A stretch of 64,000 bases of DNA from an uncultured Gammaproteobacteria bacterium (lineage in GTDB: Bacteria > Pseudomonadota > Gammaproteobacteria > UBA6429 > Thiohalophilaceae). Made by a program: the position numbers and the translations under genes. Below the pieces are notes generated by a model. The model made no database searches and was not told where the DNA came from. It worked only from the letters and a program-made list of their open reading frames with translations. Of the stretch, positions 39,383 to 48,012 are shown piece after piece. How positions within the stretch are numbered: the first letter of the stretch is position 1; each line of letters begins with the position of its first letter. Location: positions 1-64,000 of the forward strand of contig CAJYAN010000012.1 of the NCBI GenBank assembly GCA_913064945.1. The letters run 5' to 3'.

Positions 39383-40336
39383 ATGGCAATTTCACTCGGT
39401 GTCGTGATGGACCCTATCGGGGCCATCCATTACAAAAAAGACAGTACCCTGGCCATGTTGCTGGAGGCCCAGCAACGTGGCTATGACCTGTATTACCTGG
39501 AGCAGCGCGATCTATTCTGGCAGGATCGACAGGCCCGTGGCTACCTGCGCCCGCTGAATGTTTTTGCCGACCCGCAGCACTGGTATGAGCTGGGTGAGGC
39601 CTCTCCCCGCCCGCTGGGTGAACTTGATGCGATCCTGATGCGTAAGGACCCGCCATTCGATAATGATTATATCTACAGTACGTATTTTCTGGAGCAGGCG
39701 GAGCAGGCCGGTAGCCTGATTGTCAACAAGCCGCAAAGCCTGCGTGACGCCAATGAAAAGCTTTTTATTACTCATTTTCCACAGTGTATCCCGGAGACCC
39801 TGGTCAGCTGCCAGGCAGCAATCATTAAGGATTTTCTCGCCCAGTATCAGGACTTAATTTTTAAACCACTGGATAGTATGGGCGGTGCCTCTATTTTTCG
39901 TGTCACGGCAAACGACCCGAATACCAACGTTATTATAGAGACCCTTACCGCTCACGGCCGTCGCCACATTATGGTACAACGCTTCATCCCCGAAATTACT
40001 CAGGGTGACAAGCGCATCCTGCTGGTCAATGGTGAGCCGGTCCCCTACGCCCTGGCGAGAATCCCCGGCAAGGGTGAGACCCGTGCCAACCTTGCCGCCG
40101 GGGGCCACGGCGTTGGTGTTCCACTTAGTGAGCGCGATCGCTGGATCTGCACCCAGGTCGCCCCCACCCTCAGAGAGAAAGGGCTTTATTTCGTCGGCCT
40201 TGATGTCATCGGCGACTACCTGACCGAGATCAACGTAACTAGCCCGACCTGTATTCGAGAGCTGGACGCACAGTTTGGACTCAACATCAGTGGCCAGCTA
40301 ATGGATTGTATCGAACAACAACTCAAGCCCCGATAA
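39383..40336 (+). CDS. gshB: Glutathione synthetase
   Basis: The 317-residue ATP-grasp enzyme joins gamma-glutamylcysteine and glycine. It starts MAISLGVVMDPIGAIHYKKDSTLAM, matching the family N-terminus; a GTG 9 bases upstream (39374) is an alternative. Further motifs: LMRKDPPFDNDYIYSTYFLE, VNKPQSLRDANEKLF, IFKPLDSMGGASIFR, MVQRFIPEITQGDKRILLVNGEP, and the glycine-rich NLAAGGHGVGVPL. GshB is commonly divergent from pilG in gammaproteobacteria, as here. It overlaps the following apbE gene by one base (TAATG). Confidence 0.96.
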   Translation: MAISLGVVMDPIGAIHYKKDSTLAMLLEAQQRGYDLYYLEQRDLFWQDRQARGYLRPLNVFADPQHWYELGEASPRPLGELDAILMRKDPPFDNDYIYSTYFLEQAEQAGSLIVNKPQSLRDANEKLFITHFPQCIPETLVSCQAAIIKDFLAQYQDLIFKPLDSMGGASIFRVTANDPNTNVIIETLTAHGRRHIMVQRFIPEITQGDKRILLVNGEPVPYALARIPGKGETRANLAAGGHGVGVPLSERDRWICTQVAPTLREKGLYFVGLDVIGDYLTEINVTSPTCIRELDAQFGLNISGQLMDCIEQQLKPR

Positions 40337-41397
40337 TGTCCAGCCTATCTCGCCTGTATCTCAGCCTGCCAGTGGCCGTCATGGTAACCCTGCTAATGAC
40401 CGCCTGCAGTCAAAAACCACGACTCTACCAGGGCTCGGTCTTTACCTTTGGCACCATCGTCGATTACAGCATTGCCACAACAGATCCGGCCGTCGCCCAG
40501 CGCGCCATTAATGCCATTCAGCAGGATCTGGATTATATGCACGTCGCCTTTCATGCCTGGCATCCGGGTCCGCTTGGCCGCATTAATCAATTATTGGCAA
40601 CCACCGGTCTGTTCACTGCCAACCCGTCGATCCTGCCACTGCTCAGGGAAAGCCGCCAGCTCTCTATTGAGAGCCAGGGTCTGTTCAATCCCGCTATTGG
40701 CCACCTGATCAAGGCCTGGGGTTTTCAAAGTGACGATGGTGTCGAAGACCATGCGCCGCCGACGCCGGCGCAAATTAAGGCCTGGCTGGCAAAAAATCCA
40801 CAAATGACGGACATTGTCATTAAAAATATCCAGATACGCAGTACCAATCCCGCTGTCCGCCTGGATCTGGGGGCGGTGGCCAAAGGTTATGCCGTGGAGC
40901 AGATCATCGACCACCTGCAGGCGCTCGGTATAAAGGATGCCATCCTCAATGCGGGCGGTGATATCAAGGCGATTGGCCAGCACCCCGATGGGCGTCCCTG
41001 GTATGTCGGCATCACTCACCCTCGACAAAAAGATGCGGTCCTGGCCGGGCTGGATGTCATGCCCGGTGAAAGTGTCTTTACCTCTGGTGACTATGAGCGT
41101 TTTTTTACCTACCAGGGTAAACGCTATGACCATATCATCGACCCGCGAACCGGCTATCCTGCCAGCCAGACGGAATCGGTCACGGTCATTACCTCATCCG
41201 CCACCCGCGCGGATGCCGCCGCTACGGCACTGTTTATTGCCGGTCCCTCACAGTGGCCGAGCATCGCCAAGGCCATGCAGATCAAATATGTCCTGCTGAT
41301 CGATGCCCACGGGCATGGCGAGGCGACGCCCGCCATGTTGAAACGGTTAAAGCAGATTAACCCCGACCTCAAAATCCAGAGTCGTTCACTGCCATGA
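40336..41397 (+). CDS. apbE: FAD:protein FMN transferase (ApbE family lipoprotein)
   Basis: The 353-residue protein attaches FMN covalently to threonine residues of partner proteins such as Rnf/Nqr subunits. I chose the ATG at 40336, which overlaps the gshB stop; the product then begins with a lipoprotein signal ending LLMTAC (Cys24). ApbE motifs are GTIVDYSIAT near 37, INQLLATTG, NPAIGHLIKAWGF, LDLGAVAKGYAVEQIIDHL, ILNAGGDIKAIG and the HIIDPRTGYPA with following DAAATALF. It is followed by NusG-II, Gx-transporter and TonB genes with overlapping ends, an arrangement seen near flavin-dependent redox complexes. Confidence 0.92.
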   Translation: MSSLSRLYLSLPVAVMVTLLMTACSQKPRLYQGSVFTFGTIVDYSIATTDPAVAQRAINAIQQDLDYMHVAFHAWHPGPLGRINQLLATTGLFTANPSILPLLRESRQLSIESQGLFNPAIGHLIKAWGFQSDDGVEDHAPPTPAQIKAWLAKNPQMTDIVIKNIQIRSTNPAVRLDLGAVAKGYAVEQIIDHLQALGIKDAILNAGGDIKAIGQHPDGRPWYVGITHPRQKDAVLAGLDVMPGESVFTSGDYERFFTYQGKRYDHIIDPRTGYPASQTESVTVITSSATRADAAATALFIAGPSQWPSIAKAMQIKYVLLIDAHGHGEATPAMLKRLKQINPDLKIQSRSLP

Positions 41398-41750
41398 CAC
41401 GGGCGGATCGGCTCCTGCTGCTGGTGGCGATCATCGCCATCTCGGTTTTTGCCTTTCGCACCTGGCAACCTTCGATAAACGCTGATCGCGTGGAGATTAT
41501 CAGCCCCTTCGAACACAAAACTGTTTCACTTCGACAGGATAAGACACTCTTTGTTGCCGGTGCGCTGGGGCGTTCCGAGATCCGTATTGCTCAGCACCGC
41601 ATCCGCTTTATTGACTCGCCCTGTACCACCAAGTTTTGCGTCCTGCAGGGCTGGGCAAGTCATAGTGGTGAGCTACGTGTCTGCCTGCCCAACAAAGTCA
41701 GTCTACGCCTGCTGGGGAGTAAGTCGCCCTTCGATAGCTTAACGTTCTAA
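41394..41750 (+). CDS. NusG domain II-containing protein
   Basis: The 118-residue protein has an N-terminal membrane anchor (LLLLVAIIAISVFAFRTW) and a beta-rich domain ending IRFIDSPCTTKFCVLQGWASHSGELRVCLPNKVSLRL (listed in part). The Cys pair in SPCTTKFC and the LPN motif characterise the NusG domain II family of exported proteins. Its function is unknown. It overlaps the apbE stop by 4 bases and precedes a Gx-type transporter gene; this trio recurs in many bacteria and is linked by context to electron-transport complexes. Confidence 0.82.
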   Translation: MTRADRLLLLVAIIAISVFAFRTWQPSINADRVEIISPFEHKTVSLRQDKTLFVAGALGRSEIRIAQHRIRFIDSPCTTKFCVLQGWASHSGELRVCLPNKVSLRLLGSKSPFDSLTF

Positions 41751-41753
41751 GCG

Positions 41754-42260
41754 ATGGCACTGGTACTACAACCCGGTCGTGAAGACATTCGCCTGGCATG
41801 GCTCGCGGCGCTGGCGACCTCGATCCACATCCTGGAGAGCAGCCTGCCCACCCCGTTACCGGGGATTAAGCCCGGCTTCGCCAATATCATTACCATCATT
41901 GTCCTGTTGCGTTTCGGCTGGCGGTCTGCCGTCTGGGTCAGTTTGTTACGCGTCACCGCCGGGAGTTTGCTATTAGGAACATTCTTATCCCCCACCTTTA
42001 TGCTGAGCCTGACCGGTGCCCTTTGCAGTCTGTCCATCCTTGGTCTGGCATGCCAGCTACCCGGTAAAGGGTTTAGTGCAATAGGCTTGAGCATTCTGGC
42101 GGCACTGGCACACATTTGTGGCCAGTTTTTGTTAGCCTATGTCTGGTTTATCCCCCATCAGGGCTTATGGGGTTTGTTACCGGTGTTGTTATCCCTGGCC
42201 CTGATATTAGGTATTATGAACGGCGTTATTTGCAATAAGGTCATCGCACGCTTGCCATGA
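41754..42260 (+). CDS. Gx transporter / heptaprenyl-diphosphate-synthase component I family membrane protein
   Basis: The 168-residue integral membrane protein has about five hydrophobic segments. The N-terminal motif LAALATSIHILESSLPTPLPGIKPGFANIITIIVLLRFG (cited in part: ESSLPTPLPGIKPG) is the hallmark of the family named after heptaprenyl diphosphate synthase component I. Members with this neighbourhood are thought to be ECF-S-like transporters rather than prenyl synthases. It follows the NusG-II gene by 3 bp and overlaps tonB by 4 bases. Confidence 0.8.
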   Translation: MALVLQPGREDIRLAWLAALATSIHILESSLPTPLPGIKPGFANIITIIVLLRFGWRSAVWVSLLRVTAGSLLLGTFLSPTFMLSLTGALCSLSILGLACQLPGKGFSAIGLSILAALAHICGQFLLAYVWFIPHQGLWGLLPVLLSLALILGIMNGVICNKVIARLP

Positions 42261-43165
42261 GCAACGCCCCGCTGCCATCACCAACACAACGCGTTAGTCA
42301 GGTCGACCGGCTAGGCCTGACCCTGTTCATCGCCCTGGCACTGCACGCCATTATCATACTCGGCGTGAGTTTTAACATCGAAGACCTGCAAAATCCGGAA
42401 ACACTCGCCAGCATGGAAGTGACGCTGGTACATAATAAATCCACGCAGGCACCGGACAAGGCCGATTACCTGGCCCAGGCCAACCAACTCGGTGGCGGTA
42501 ACATGCAGGACAAGGTCCGGCCTAGCAGCCCCTTCTCCAACACCCTGCCAACGCCTGATGATGGCTTTGCCCCCCCGAGCGCGCAGGATTTTTCCCCGCC
42601 CCCCATCAAACATCACACCAAACAACAGGAATTGATCACGGTGACGCAGGGCGAGAAAAAGCTCTACAGCCAGCCGCAGGCCATACCCTTACCAGAACTA
42701 CCAGATAACCCCACCGCGGCACAGCTGTTTGAACGCAGCCGTAAGGTGGCACAACTCAGTGCCGAGATCGATCGGGTCAAGCGCGCTTATCAGCAATCCC
42801 CAAACCAGACCTATCTGACTGGCGCCAATGCCAAGGAATATCGCTTTGCCAGTTACCTGGATGCCTGGCGGAGCAAAATCGAGCGTATTGGCAATCTGAA
42901 CTATCCGGCAGCGGCTTTAAAAAAGGGCATCACCGGATCATTATTTCTCGATGTTGCAATAAACCCTGACGGCAGCCTGCATTCATTGCGCGTCCTGCGC
43001 TCGTCAGGCTTTCCCGTGCTGGACAATGCCGCCATGCGTATTGTCAAAATGTCGGCACCCTTTCCACCCTTGCCGGAGGCCATCCGTAAGGATACCGACG
43101 TGCTGCACATCGCCCGTGTCTGGCAATTTAAAAATGAAAGCGGATTTAGTACCTCAACCGACTAA
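42257..43165 (+). CDS. tonB: TonB-family energy transducer
   Basis: The 302-residue protein has a single N-terminal membrane helix (LTLFIALALHAIIILGVSF near 26-44), a Pro/Gln-rich periplasmic linker and a C-terminal TonB domain (YLDAWRSKIERIGNLNYPAAALKKGITGSLFLDVAINPDGSL listed in part, then VLRSSGFPVLDNAAMRIV). It would transfer proton-motive-force energy to outer-membrane receptors. A tonB-like gene at this position between gshB and yqgE is part of the conserved block. No exbB/exbD genes are in the window. Confidence 0.9.
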   Translation: MSNAPLPSPTQRVSQVDRLGLTLFIALALHAIIILGVSFNIEDLQNPETLASMEVTLVHNKSTQAPDKADYLAQANQLGGGNMQDKVRPSSPFSNTLPTPDDGFAPPSAQDFSPPPIKHHTKQQELITVTQGEKKLYSQPQAIPLPELPDNPTAAQLFERSRKVAQLSAEIDRVKRAYQQSPNQTYLTGANAKEYRFASYLDAWRSKIERIGNLNYPAAALKKGITGSLFLDVAINPDGSLHSLRVLRSSGFPVLDNAAMRIVKMSAPFPPLPEAIRKDTDVLHIARVWQFKNESGFSTSTD

Positions 43166-43207
43166 ATCCACCTTGCGGCCCAGACCGGCCTACCCGATAC
43201 TTAATCT

Positions 43208-43771
43208 ATGCAAGCTACGGCAGACCTGACTAACCACTTTCTCATCGCCATGCCCACTCTGGCGGACCCGAATTTTTTTCATACGGTGACCTATTTGTGT
43301 GAACACAACCAGGAGGGCGCTATGGGCCTGGTTATTAACCGGCCACTGGACCTGCAATTTCAGGAGCTCCTCGAACACCTGGGGCTGGAGACCGACGACC
43401 CGGATCTGGCGCAGCTAACCATTTATCAGGGTGGGCCCGTACAGACCGAGCGTGGTTTTGTCCTGCATAGCAATGACGGCGACTGGGATGCCTCGATTCA
43501 GGTAACCGACAACATGGTCATGACCATGTCGCAGGATATAATCGAGGCCATCGCCCTGGGTGAGGGGCCACGGCAGTATTTGATTACCCTCGGCTACGCC
43601 GGCTGGGGCGATGGCCAGCTGGAGGAAGAGCTGGCCAACAACGCCTGGCTCAATGGCCCGGCCGACGCCGGTATTATTTTTGACCTGCCAGTGGAACAAC
43701 GCTGGTCCGCTGCCGCCGCCCACCTCGGGGTCGAACTTAGCCGCCTATCGACTGACGTGGGGCATGCATGA
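43208..43771 (+). CDS. yqgE: YqgE/AlgH family protein
   Basis: The 187-residue protein matches YqgE/AlgH: LTNHFLIAMPTLADPNFFHTVTYLCEHN near the start, GAMGLVINRPLDLQF, the YQGGPVQTERGFVLHS segment and the C-terminal GYAGWGDGQLEEELANNAWL (sites cited in parts). The family has no agreed biochemical function. The gene overlaps ruvX by 4 bases, the classic yqgE-yqgF pairing. Confidence 0.94.
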   Translation: MQATADLTNHFLIAMPTLADPNFFHTVTYLCEHNQEGAMGLVINRPLDLQFQELLEHLGLETDDPDLAQLTIYQGGPVQTERGFVLHSNDGDWDASIQVTDNMVMTMSQDIIEAIALGEGPRQYLITLGYAGWGDGQLEEELANNAWLNGPADAGIIFDLPVEQRWSAAAAHLGVELSRLSTDVGHA

Positions 43772-44235
43772 GCGAGGCGGTAAAACGCCGACCTCCCGTT
43801 ACCCTGCTCGGCTTTGACTTTGGCACCAAACGCATTGGCATCGCCACCGGTCAAACCGTTACCGGCAGTGTCTCAGCACTCACGACTCTGACCACCGTCA
43901 ATGACAAACCCGACTGGCAGTCCATTGCTAAACTGATTGAGGAGTGGCAGCCGGACCTGTTGATCGTCGGCCTGCCCTTGAATATGGATGGCACCGATAC
44001 AAAAATCACCCCTACCGTAAGACGCTTTGGCAATCAGCTCAAAGGACGCTACAATCTGCCCGTCGAAATGGTCGACGAACGCCTCAGTTCTGTCGAGGCG
44101 CGTAGCCGATTACATGACGACGCCTCACTACGCCATAAACGGTTTGATCGCGAACAGGTCGACCAGATTGCCGCCCAGGTCATTGTACAAAGCTGGCTGG
44201 CACAACAGCAGCAGGAACGGGGAGAACCTGATTGA
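43768..44235 (+). CDS. ruvX: Putative pre-16S rRNA nuclease / Holliday-junction resolvase-like protein
   Basis: The 155-residue RNase H-fold protein begins [17 protein letters not shown] (catalytic Asp in the first strand) and has [30 protein letters not shown] and [13 protein letters not shown], as in YqgF. YqgF is implicated in 16S rRNA 5'-end maturation. It overlaps yqgE upstream and pyrR downstream (TTGA overlap), so the genes are translationally coupled. Confidence 0.94.
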   Translation: MSEAVKRRPPVTLLGFDFGTKRIGIATGQTVTGSVSALTTLTTVNDKPDWQSIAKLIEEWQPDLLIVGLPLNMDGTDTKITPTVRRFGNQLKGRYNLPVEMVDERLSSVEARSRLHDDASLRHKRFDREQVDQIAAQVIVQSWLAQQQQERGEPD

Positions 44236-44744
44236 ATCAGGCTACACTGAAAGACGCGAATACCTTGCTGGCAGACATGGCCACGCAGCTACGTTCCCTG
44301 CTTGAGCAACAACAGATTACCGACCCGGTGATGATTGGTATCCAGACTGGCGGTGTCTGGGTTGCCGAGGCCCTGCACAAGGCCCTCACACTCAAACAGC
44401 CCCTCGGTACACTCAACATCACTTTTTATCGTGATGACTTCACCCGCATCGGCATGCACCCGCAGGTGACACCATCTAACCTGCCCTTCGAAGTGGACGA
44501 CCAGCATATTATTCTGGTCGATGATGTCCTGCACACTGGTCGTACTATCCGTGCCGCCTTAAATGAAATTTTTGACTATGGTCGCCCCGCCTCCGTCATC
44601 CTTGTCTGTATGGTCGAGCGTACCGGTCGTGAGCTGCCTATCTCGGCAGACATCGCCGGACAAAAGCTCGACCTGACGGAAGGCCAGCAAATAAAACTCA
44701 ACGGTCCCTCACCACTAATATTGACCCTGCTGGAGAATATGTGA
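44232..44744 (+). CDS. pyrR: PyrR-like bifunctional regulator / uracil phosphoribosyltransferase
   Basis: The 170-residue protein carries the PRPP-binding loop [20 protein letters not shown] near 96-114 and the [13 protein letters not shown] and [10 protein letters not shown] segments typical of PyrR. The start is TTG at 44232, overlapping the ruvX stop, with a GGGGAG ribosome-binding site 8 bases upstream. PyrR regulates pyr genes in Gram-positive bacteria; in Pseudomonas-type clusters pyrR precedes pyrB, as here. No upstream attenuator was recognised. Confidence 0.92.
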   Translation: MNQATLKDANTLLADMATQLRSLLEQQQITDPVMIGIQTGGVWVAEALHKALTLKQPLGTLNITFYRDDFTRIGMHPQVTPSNLPFEVDDQHIILVDDVLHTGRTIRAALNEIFDYGRPASVILVCMVERTGRELPISADIAGQKLDLTEGQQIKLNGPSPLILTLLENM

Positions 44745-45721
44745 AGCAACAGGATATTCAGCTCGACAGTGAAGGCCGCCTACGCCACTTCCTGACGATT
44801 GATGGTCTCAAGCGTCAGACCTTAGTCGATATTCTCGATACCGCCGAAAATTTTTCCACCGTCGGCAGTCAGAACGTTAAAAAGGTACCGCTACTGCGCG
44901 GCAAGACCATTATCAATTTGTTTTTCGAACCCAGCACACGTACCCGCACCACATTTGAGCTGGCGGCCAAACGATTATCGGCCGATGTCCTGAATATCAA
45001 TATCAGCACCTCCTCGGCCAGCAAGGGCGAGAGCCTGCTGGATATGCTGCGTAACTTTGAGGCTATGTTCTGCGATATGTTTGTCGTGCGCCATCAAACC
45101 AGTGGCGCCGCGCATTTTATTGCCGAGCATGTGGCACCACACATCAGTGTTATTAATGCCGGTGATGGTAGCCATGCACACCCGACGCAGGGCATGCTCG
45201 ACATGTTTACAATCCGACGTCACAAAAAAGAATTTCATAATCTGAGCGTGGCCATCGTTGGAGATATCCTGCATTCACGTGTCGCCCGCTCACAGATCCA
45301 TGCACTCAACATTCTCGGTGTGCCTGACATTCGCGTTATCGGACCCGACACACTGATCCCTAAAAGTGCTGACAACCTCGGCGTACATGTCTACCACGAC
45401 ATCCGCGCCGGTCTGCGTGACGTCGACGTGGTCATTATGCTGCGCCTGCAACGTGAGCGCATGACCGGTGCCATGCTGCCGAGCGAAAAAGAATATTTTC
45501 AGTGTTACGGCCTGACACCGGACAAACTCGCATTGGCCAGACCCGACGCCATTGTCATGCATCCCGGTCCGATTAATCGTGGCGTCGAGATTGCCTCCAG
45601 TGTCGCCGATGGCCCCCAGTCCGTAATTCTCGAACAGGTCACCAATGGCATCGCGATACGCATGGCCATTATGTCCATGACCCTGGGCCGCTCTCCCGTG
45701 AGTGACAAGGAGGGCGTGTGA
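44741..45721 (+). CDS. pyrB: Aspartate carbamoyltransferase catalytic subunit
   Basis: The 326-residue enzyme makes carbamoyl-aspartate in pyrimidine synthesis. It has the carbamoyl-phosphate motif [20 protein letters not shown] near 65-84, [42 protein letters not shown], and RLQRERM with the C-terminal [13 protein letters not shown]. The start is GTG at 44741, overlapping pyrR. The longer N-terminus fits the class of transcarbamoylases that assemble with an inactive dihydroorotase, which is encoded next. Confidence 0.96.
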   Translation: MKQQDIQLDSEGRLRHFLTIDGLKRQTLVDILDTAENFSTVGSQNVKKVPLLRGKTIINLFFEPSTRTRTTFELAAKRLSADVLNINISTSSASKGESLLDMLRNFEAMFCDMFVVRHQTSGAAHFIAEHVAPHISVINAGDGSHAHPTQGMLDMFTIRRHKKEFHNLSVAIVGDILHSRVARSQIHALNILGVPDIRVIGPDTLIPKSADNLGVHVYHDIRAGLRDVDVVIMLRLQRERMTGAMLPSEKEYFQCYGLTPDKLALARPDAIVMHPGPINRGVEIASSVADGPQSVILEQVTNGIAIRMAIMSMTLGRSPVSDKEGV

Positions 45722-47001
45722 GTAAAATCCATATTCGTAACGGTCATCTCATTGACCCGCTCAATCAGCGCGATCGGCAGGGGGACATTTTTATTGCGGC
45801 GGGTAAAATTATTGCCATCGACAAGGCCCCCGATGGCTTTGTCGCCAACCATGAAGTCGACGCCAGTGGTTGCTGGGTTTTCCCCGGTCTGATTGATCTA
45901 CGCGCACGGCTGCGTGAGCCAGGGCAGGAACACAAAGGCACGATCGCCAGCGAGAGCCACGCGGCCACCAGTGCCGGTATCACCACGATATGCATGCCGC
46001 CGGATACTCTACCCATTATCGATACCCCGGCTGTGGTCGAATTAATTCACCGCCGTGCCGAGGCCGCGGGACAGGCCAAAGTCGTAACCCTCGGTGCCCT
46101 CACCGTTGGCCTCAAAGGCGAACACCTGAGCGAAATGGTGCAACTCCAGCAGGCAGGTTGTGTCGGCATGACCAATCTGCATTACCCGATCCTTGAGTCA
46201 CAAATCATGCGCCGCGCCATGGAGTATGCCGCCAGTAATGGCATCACGGTTTTTATAAATGCCGAAGATGAAAAACTCGCCGGAAGTGGTTACGCCCATG
46301 AAGGTCAGGTCAGCACCCGTCTCGGTCTTAAAGGCATTCCCGAAACGGCCGAGACCCTGGCCGTTAGCCGCAAATTAATGCTCATTGAACAGACCGGCGT
46401 GCGCGCCCACTTTTGTCAGCTCTCGACGGCGCGTGCCGTACAAATGATCAAGCGCGCTCAGTATGACGGCCTGCGAGTCACCGCCGATGTCAGCGCCCAT
46501 CAATTACATCTGACGGAAATGGACATTGGCTTTTTTGATAGCAACTGTCATGTCCTGCCACCACTACGTACTCAACGGGATCGTGATGGCCTGCGCCTCG
46601 GTCTGCAGGAAGACACCCTCTCGGCCATCTGCTCTGACCATCAACCCCATGACCGCGACGCCAAGCTGGCGCCGTTTGGTGAAACCGAACCCGGTATCTC
46701 GGCGCTCGAGACTCTATTACCGCTTAGTCTGCGACTAGTGGAAGAGGGTGTGCTCACACGCAGCGATGCAATTGCACGACTTACCTGTCAACCGGCCTCG
46801 GTGTTAAATCTACCGGTCGGTAGCCTCAAGCCTGGGCATGCTGCCGATATTTGTATCTTCGACCCGGCACAACGCTGGCACCTGAGCGAGGACGAAATGG
46901 TGAGCCAGGGTCATAACACACCGTTTATCGGCTGGGAATTTAACGGCCGTGTCCGCCAGACTCTGGTCGATGGCAAAATCATTTTCAGCCGCCAAGCGTA
47001 G
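45718..47001 (+). CDS. pyrX: Dihydroorotase-like protein PyrC' (probably non-catalytic)
   Basis: The 427-residue protein has the dihydroorotase fold ([71 protein letters not shown]). However, the metal-binding His-x-His of active enzymes (HxHLREPG) reads RARLREPG, with Arg62 and Arg64. Loss of these ligands is the hallmark of PyrC' (PyrX), which scaffolds the aspartate transcarbamoylase dodecamer in Pseudomonas. The start is GTG overlapping the pyrB stop. A true pyrC should therefore exist elsewhere in the genome. Confidence 0.9.
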   Translation: MSKIHIRNGHLIDPLNQRDRQGDIFIAAGKIIAIDKAPDGFVANHEVDASGCWVFPGLIDLRARLREPGQEHKGTIASESHAATSAGITTICMPPDTLPIIDTPAVVELIHRRAEAAGQAKVVTLGALTVGLKGEHLSEMVQLQQAGCVGMTNLHYPILESQIMRRAMEYAASNGITVFINAEDEKLAGSGYAHEGQVSTRLGLKGIPETAETLAVSRKLMLIEQTGVRAHFCQLSTARAVQMIKRAQYDGLRVTADVSAHQLHLTEMDIGFFDSNCHVLPPLRTQRDRDGLRLGLQEDTLSAICSDHQPHDRDAKLAPFGETEPGISALETLLPLSLRLVEEGVLTRSDAIARLTCQPASVLNLPVGSLKPGHAADICIFDPAQRWHLSEDEMVSQGHNTPFIGWEFNGRVRQTLVDGKIIFSRQA

Positions 47002-47007
47002 ACTCTT

Positions 47008-47883
47008 ATGAAAACACACCGCGATACGATATTACTCGAACAGGCCGCCATTATCGGCCATCAGCAATACCCCGGCGATCAGTTTATCCTGCGTGTGCAG
47101 TCACCACAGATTGCCGAGGCGGCACAACCCGGTAGCTTTGCCCACATCACCTGCGACCCGCAGCTACCCATGCGCCGACCCATTTCGATTATGCGCGCTG
47201 ATGCGGAACAGGGCTGGGTAGATTTTTTATACAAGGCGCTTGGCCGCGGCACCAGCTTACTATCACAACGCAAAGTGGGCGAGACGCTCAGTATTCTCGG
47301 CCCCATTGGCACACCTTTTACACTCGACCCGGTTTATACACGACCACTCCTGATTGGTGGTGGCGTCGGTATGCCACCGATGATCTTTATCGCCGACTGG
47401 ATCAACAAATACCACAAAGGTGAGTACCAGCCGTTCGTGATTCTCGGCTCGGAAGTCCCCTTTCCCTTCACGGCAAGCCCATCACAGATTATGATCCCCG
47501 GCATACCCGATGGCGTGATTGCCGGCATGCCATTGCTGGAAGACTGGGGCATTGCTTCACGCCTCTGTAGTCTGCAGGGTTACCCCGGTACGCATGAAGG
47601 TTACGTCACCGACCTGGCACGTCACTGGCTGGATGCACTCGATGGCAAACAACGCAAACAGGTTGTCATCATGTCCTGCGGGCCACACCCGATGTTAGAG
47701 GCTGTCGCCAGGCTGGCGAAAGAATATGATATCCCCTGTCAGGTTTCACTCGAAGAATTTATGGCCTGCGCCGTCGGTGGTTGCGCGGGTTGTGTCGTCC
47801 AGGTCGAAACGGAAAATGGCCCGGCCATGAAGCGCGTTTGTGTCGATGGCCCGGTGTTTGATGCGCGGCAGGTGTTTGCGTAG
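47008..47883 (+). CDS. pyrK: Dihydroorotate dehydrogenase electron-transfer subunit-like protein
   Basis: The 291-residue ferredoxin-reductase-like protein has the FAD motif MRRPISIMRAD near 50-62, the NAD(P)-binding GGGVGMPPMIFIADW near 111 and a C-terminal iron-sulfur cluster CAVGGCAGCVVQ followed by a fourth Cys (RVCVDGPVFDA). In class 1B enzymes PyrK passes electrons from PyrD to NAD. No pyrD is adjacent, so the partner may lie elsewhere, or the protein serves another oxidoreductase. It begins 6 bp after pyrX. Confidence 0.87.
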   Translation: MKTHRDTILLEQAAIIGHQQYPGDQFILRVQSPQIAEAAQPGSFAHITCDPQLPMRRPISIMRADAEQGWVDFLYKALGRGTSLLSQRKVGETLSILGPIGTPFTLDPVYTRPLLIGGGVGMPPMIFIADWINKYHKGEYQPFVILGSEVPFPFTASPSQIMIPGIPDGVIAGMPLLEDWGIASRLCSLQGYPGTHEGYVTDLARHWLDALDGKQRKQVVIMSCGPHPMLEAVARLAKEYDIPCQVSLEEFMACAVGGCAGCVVQVETENGPAMKRVCVDGPVFDARQVFA

Positions 47884-47949
47884 GGTGGGCACCGCCCACC
47901 AGATATATTCTTTTAGCTATTTTTCTGGTGGGCAGTGCCTACCCCACCT
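47881..47949. repeat. Long inverted repeat after pyrK
   Basis: Two arms of about 23 bp (47881-47903 and 47923-47949) are complementary with a few mismatches and are separated by an A/T-rich spacer; the left arm includes the pyrK stop codon. The core GTGGGC...GCCCACC recurs within the left arm itself. This resembles a small palindromic mobile element (MITE-like) and may also terminate transcription between the convergent pyrK and pilU. Confidence 0.6.
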
Positions 47950-48012
47950 GGCTAAATAAAATTATTATAAAAAACTGACTCCCCTCTGCCAGAAGAATGA
48001 CGGCAAAAAATC

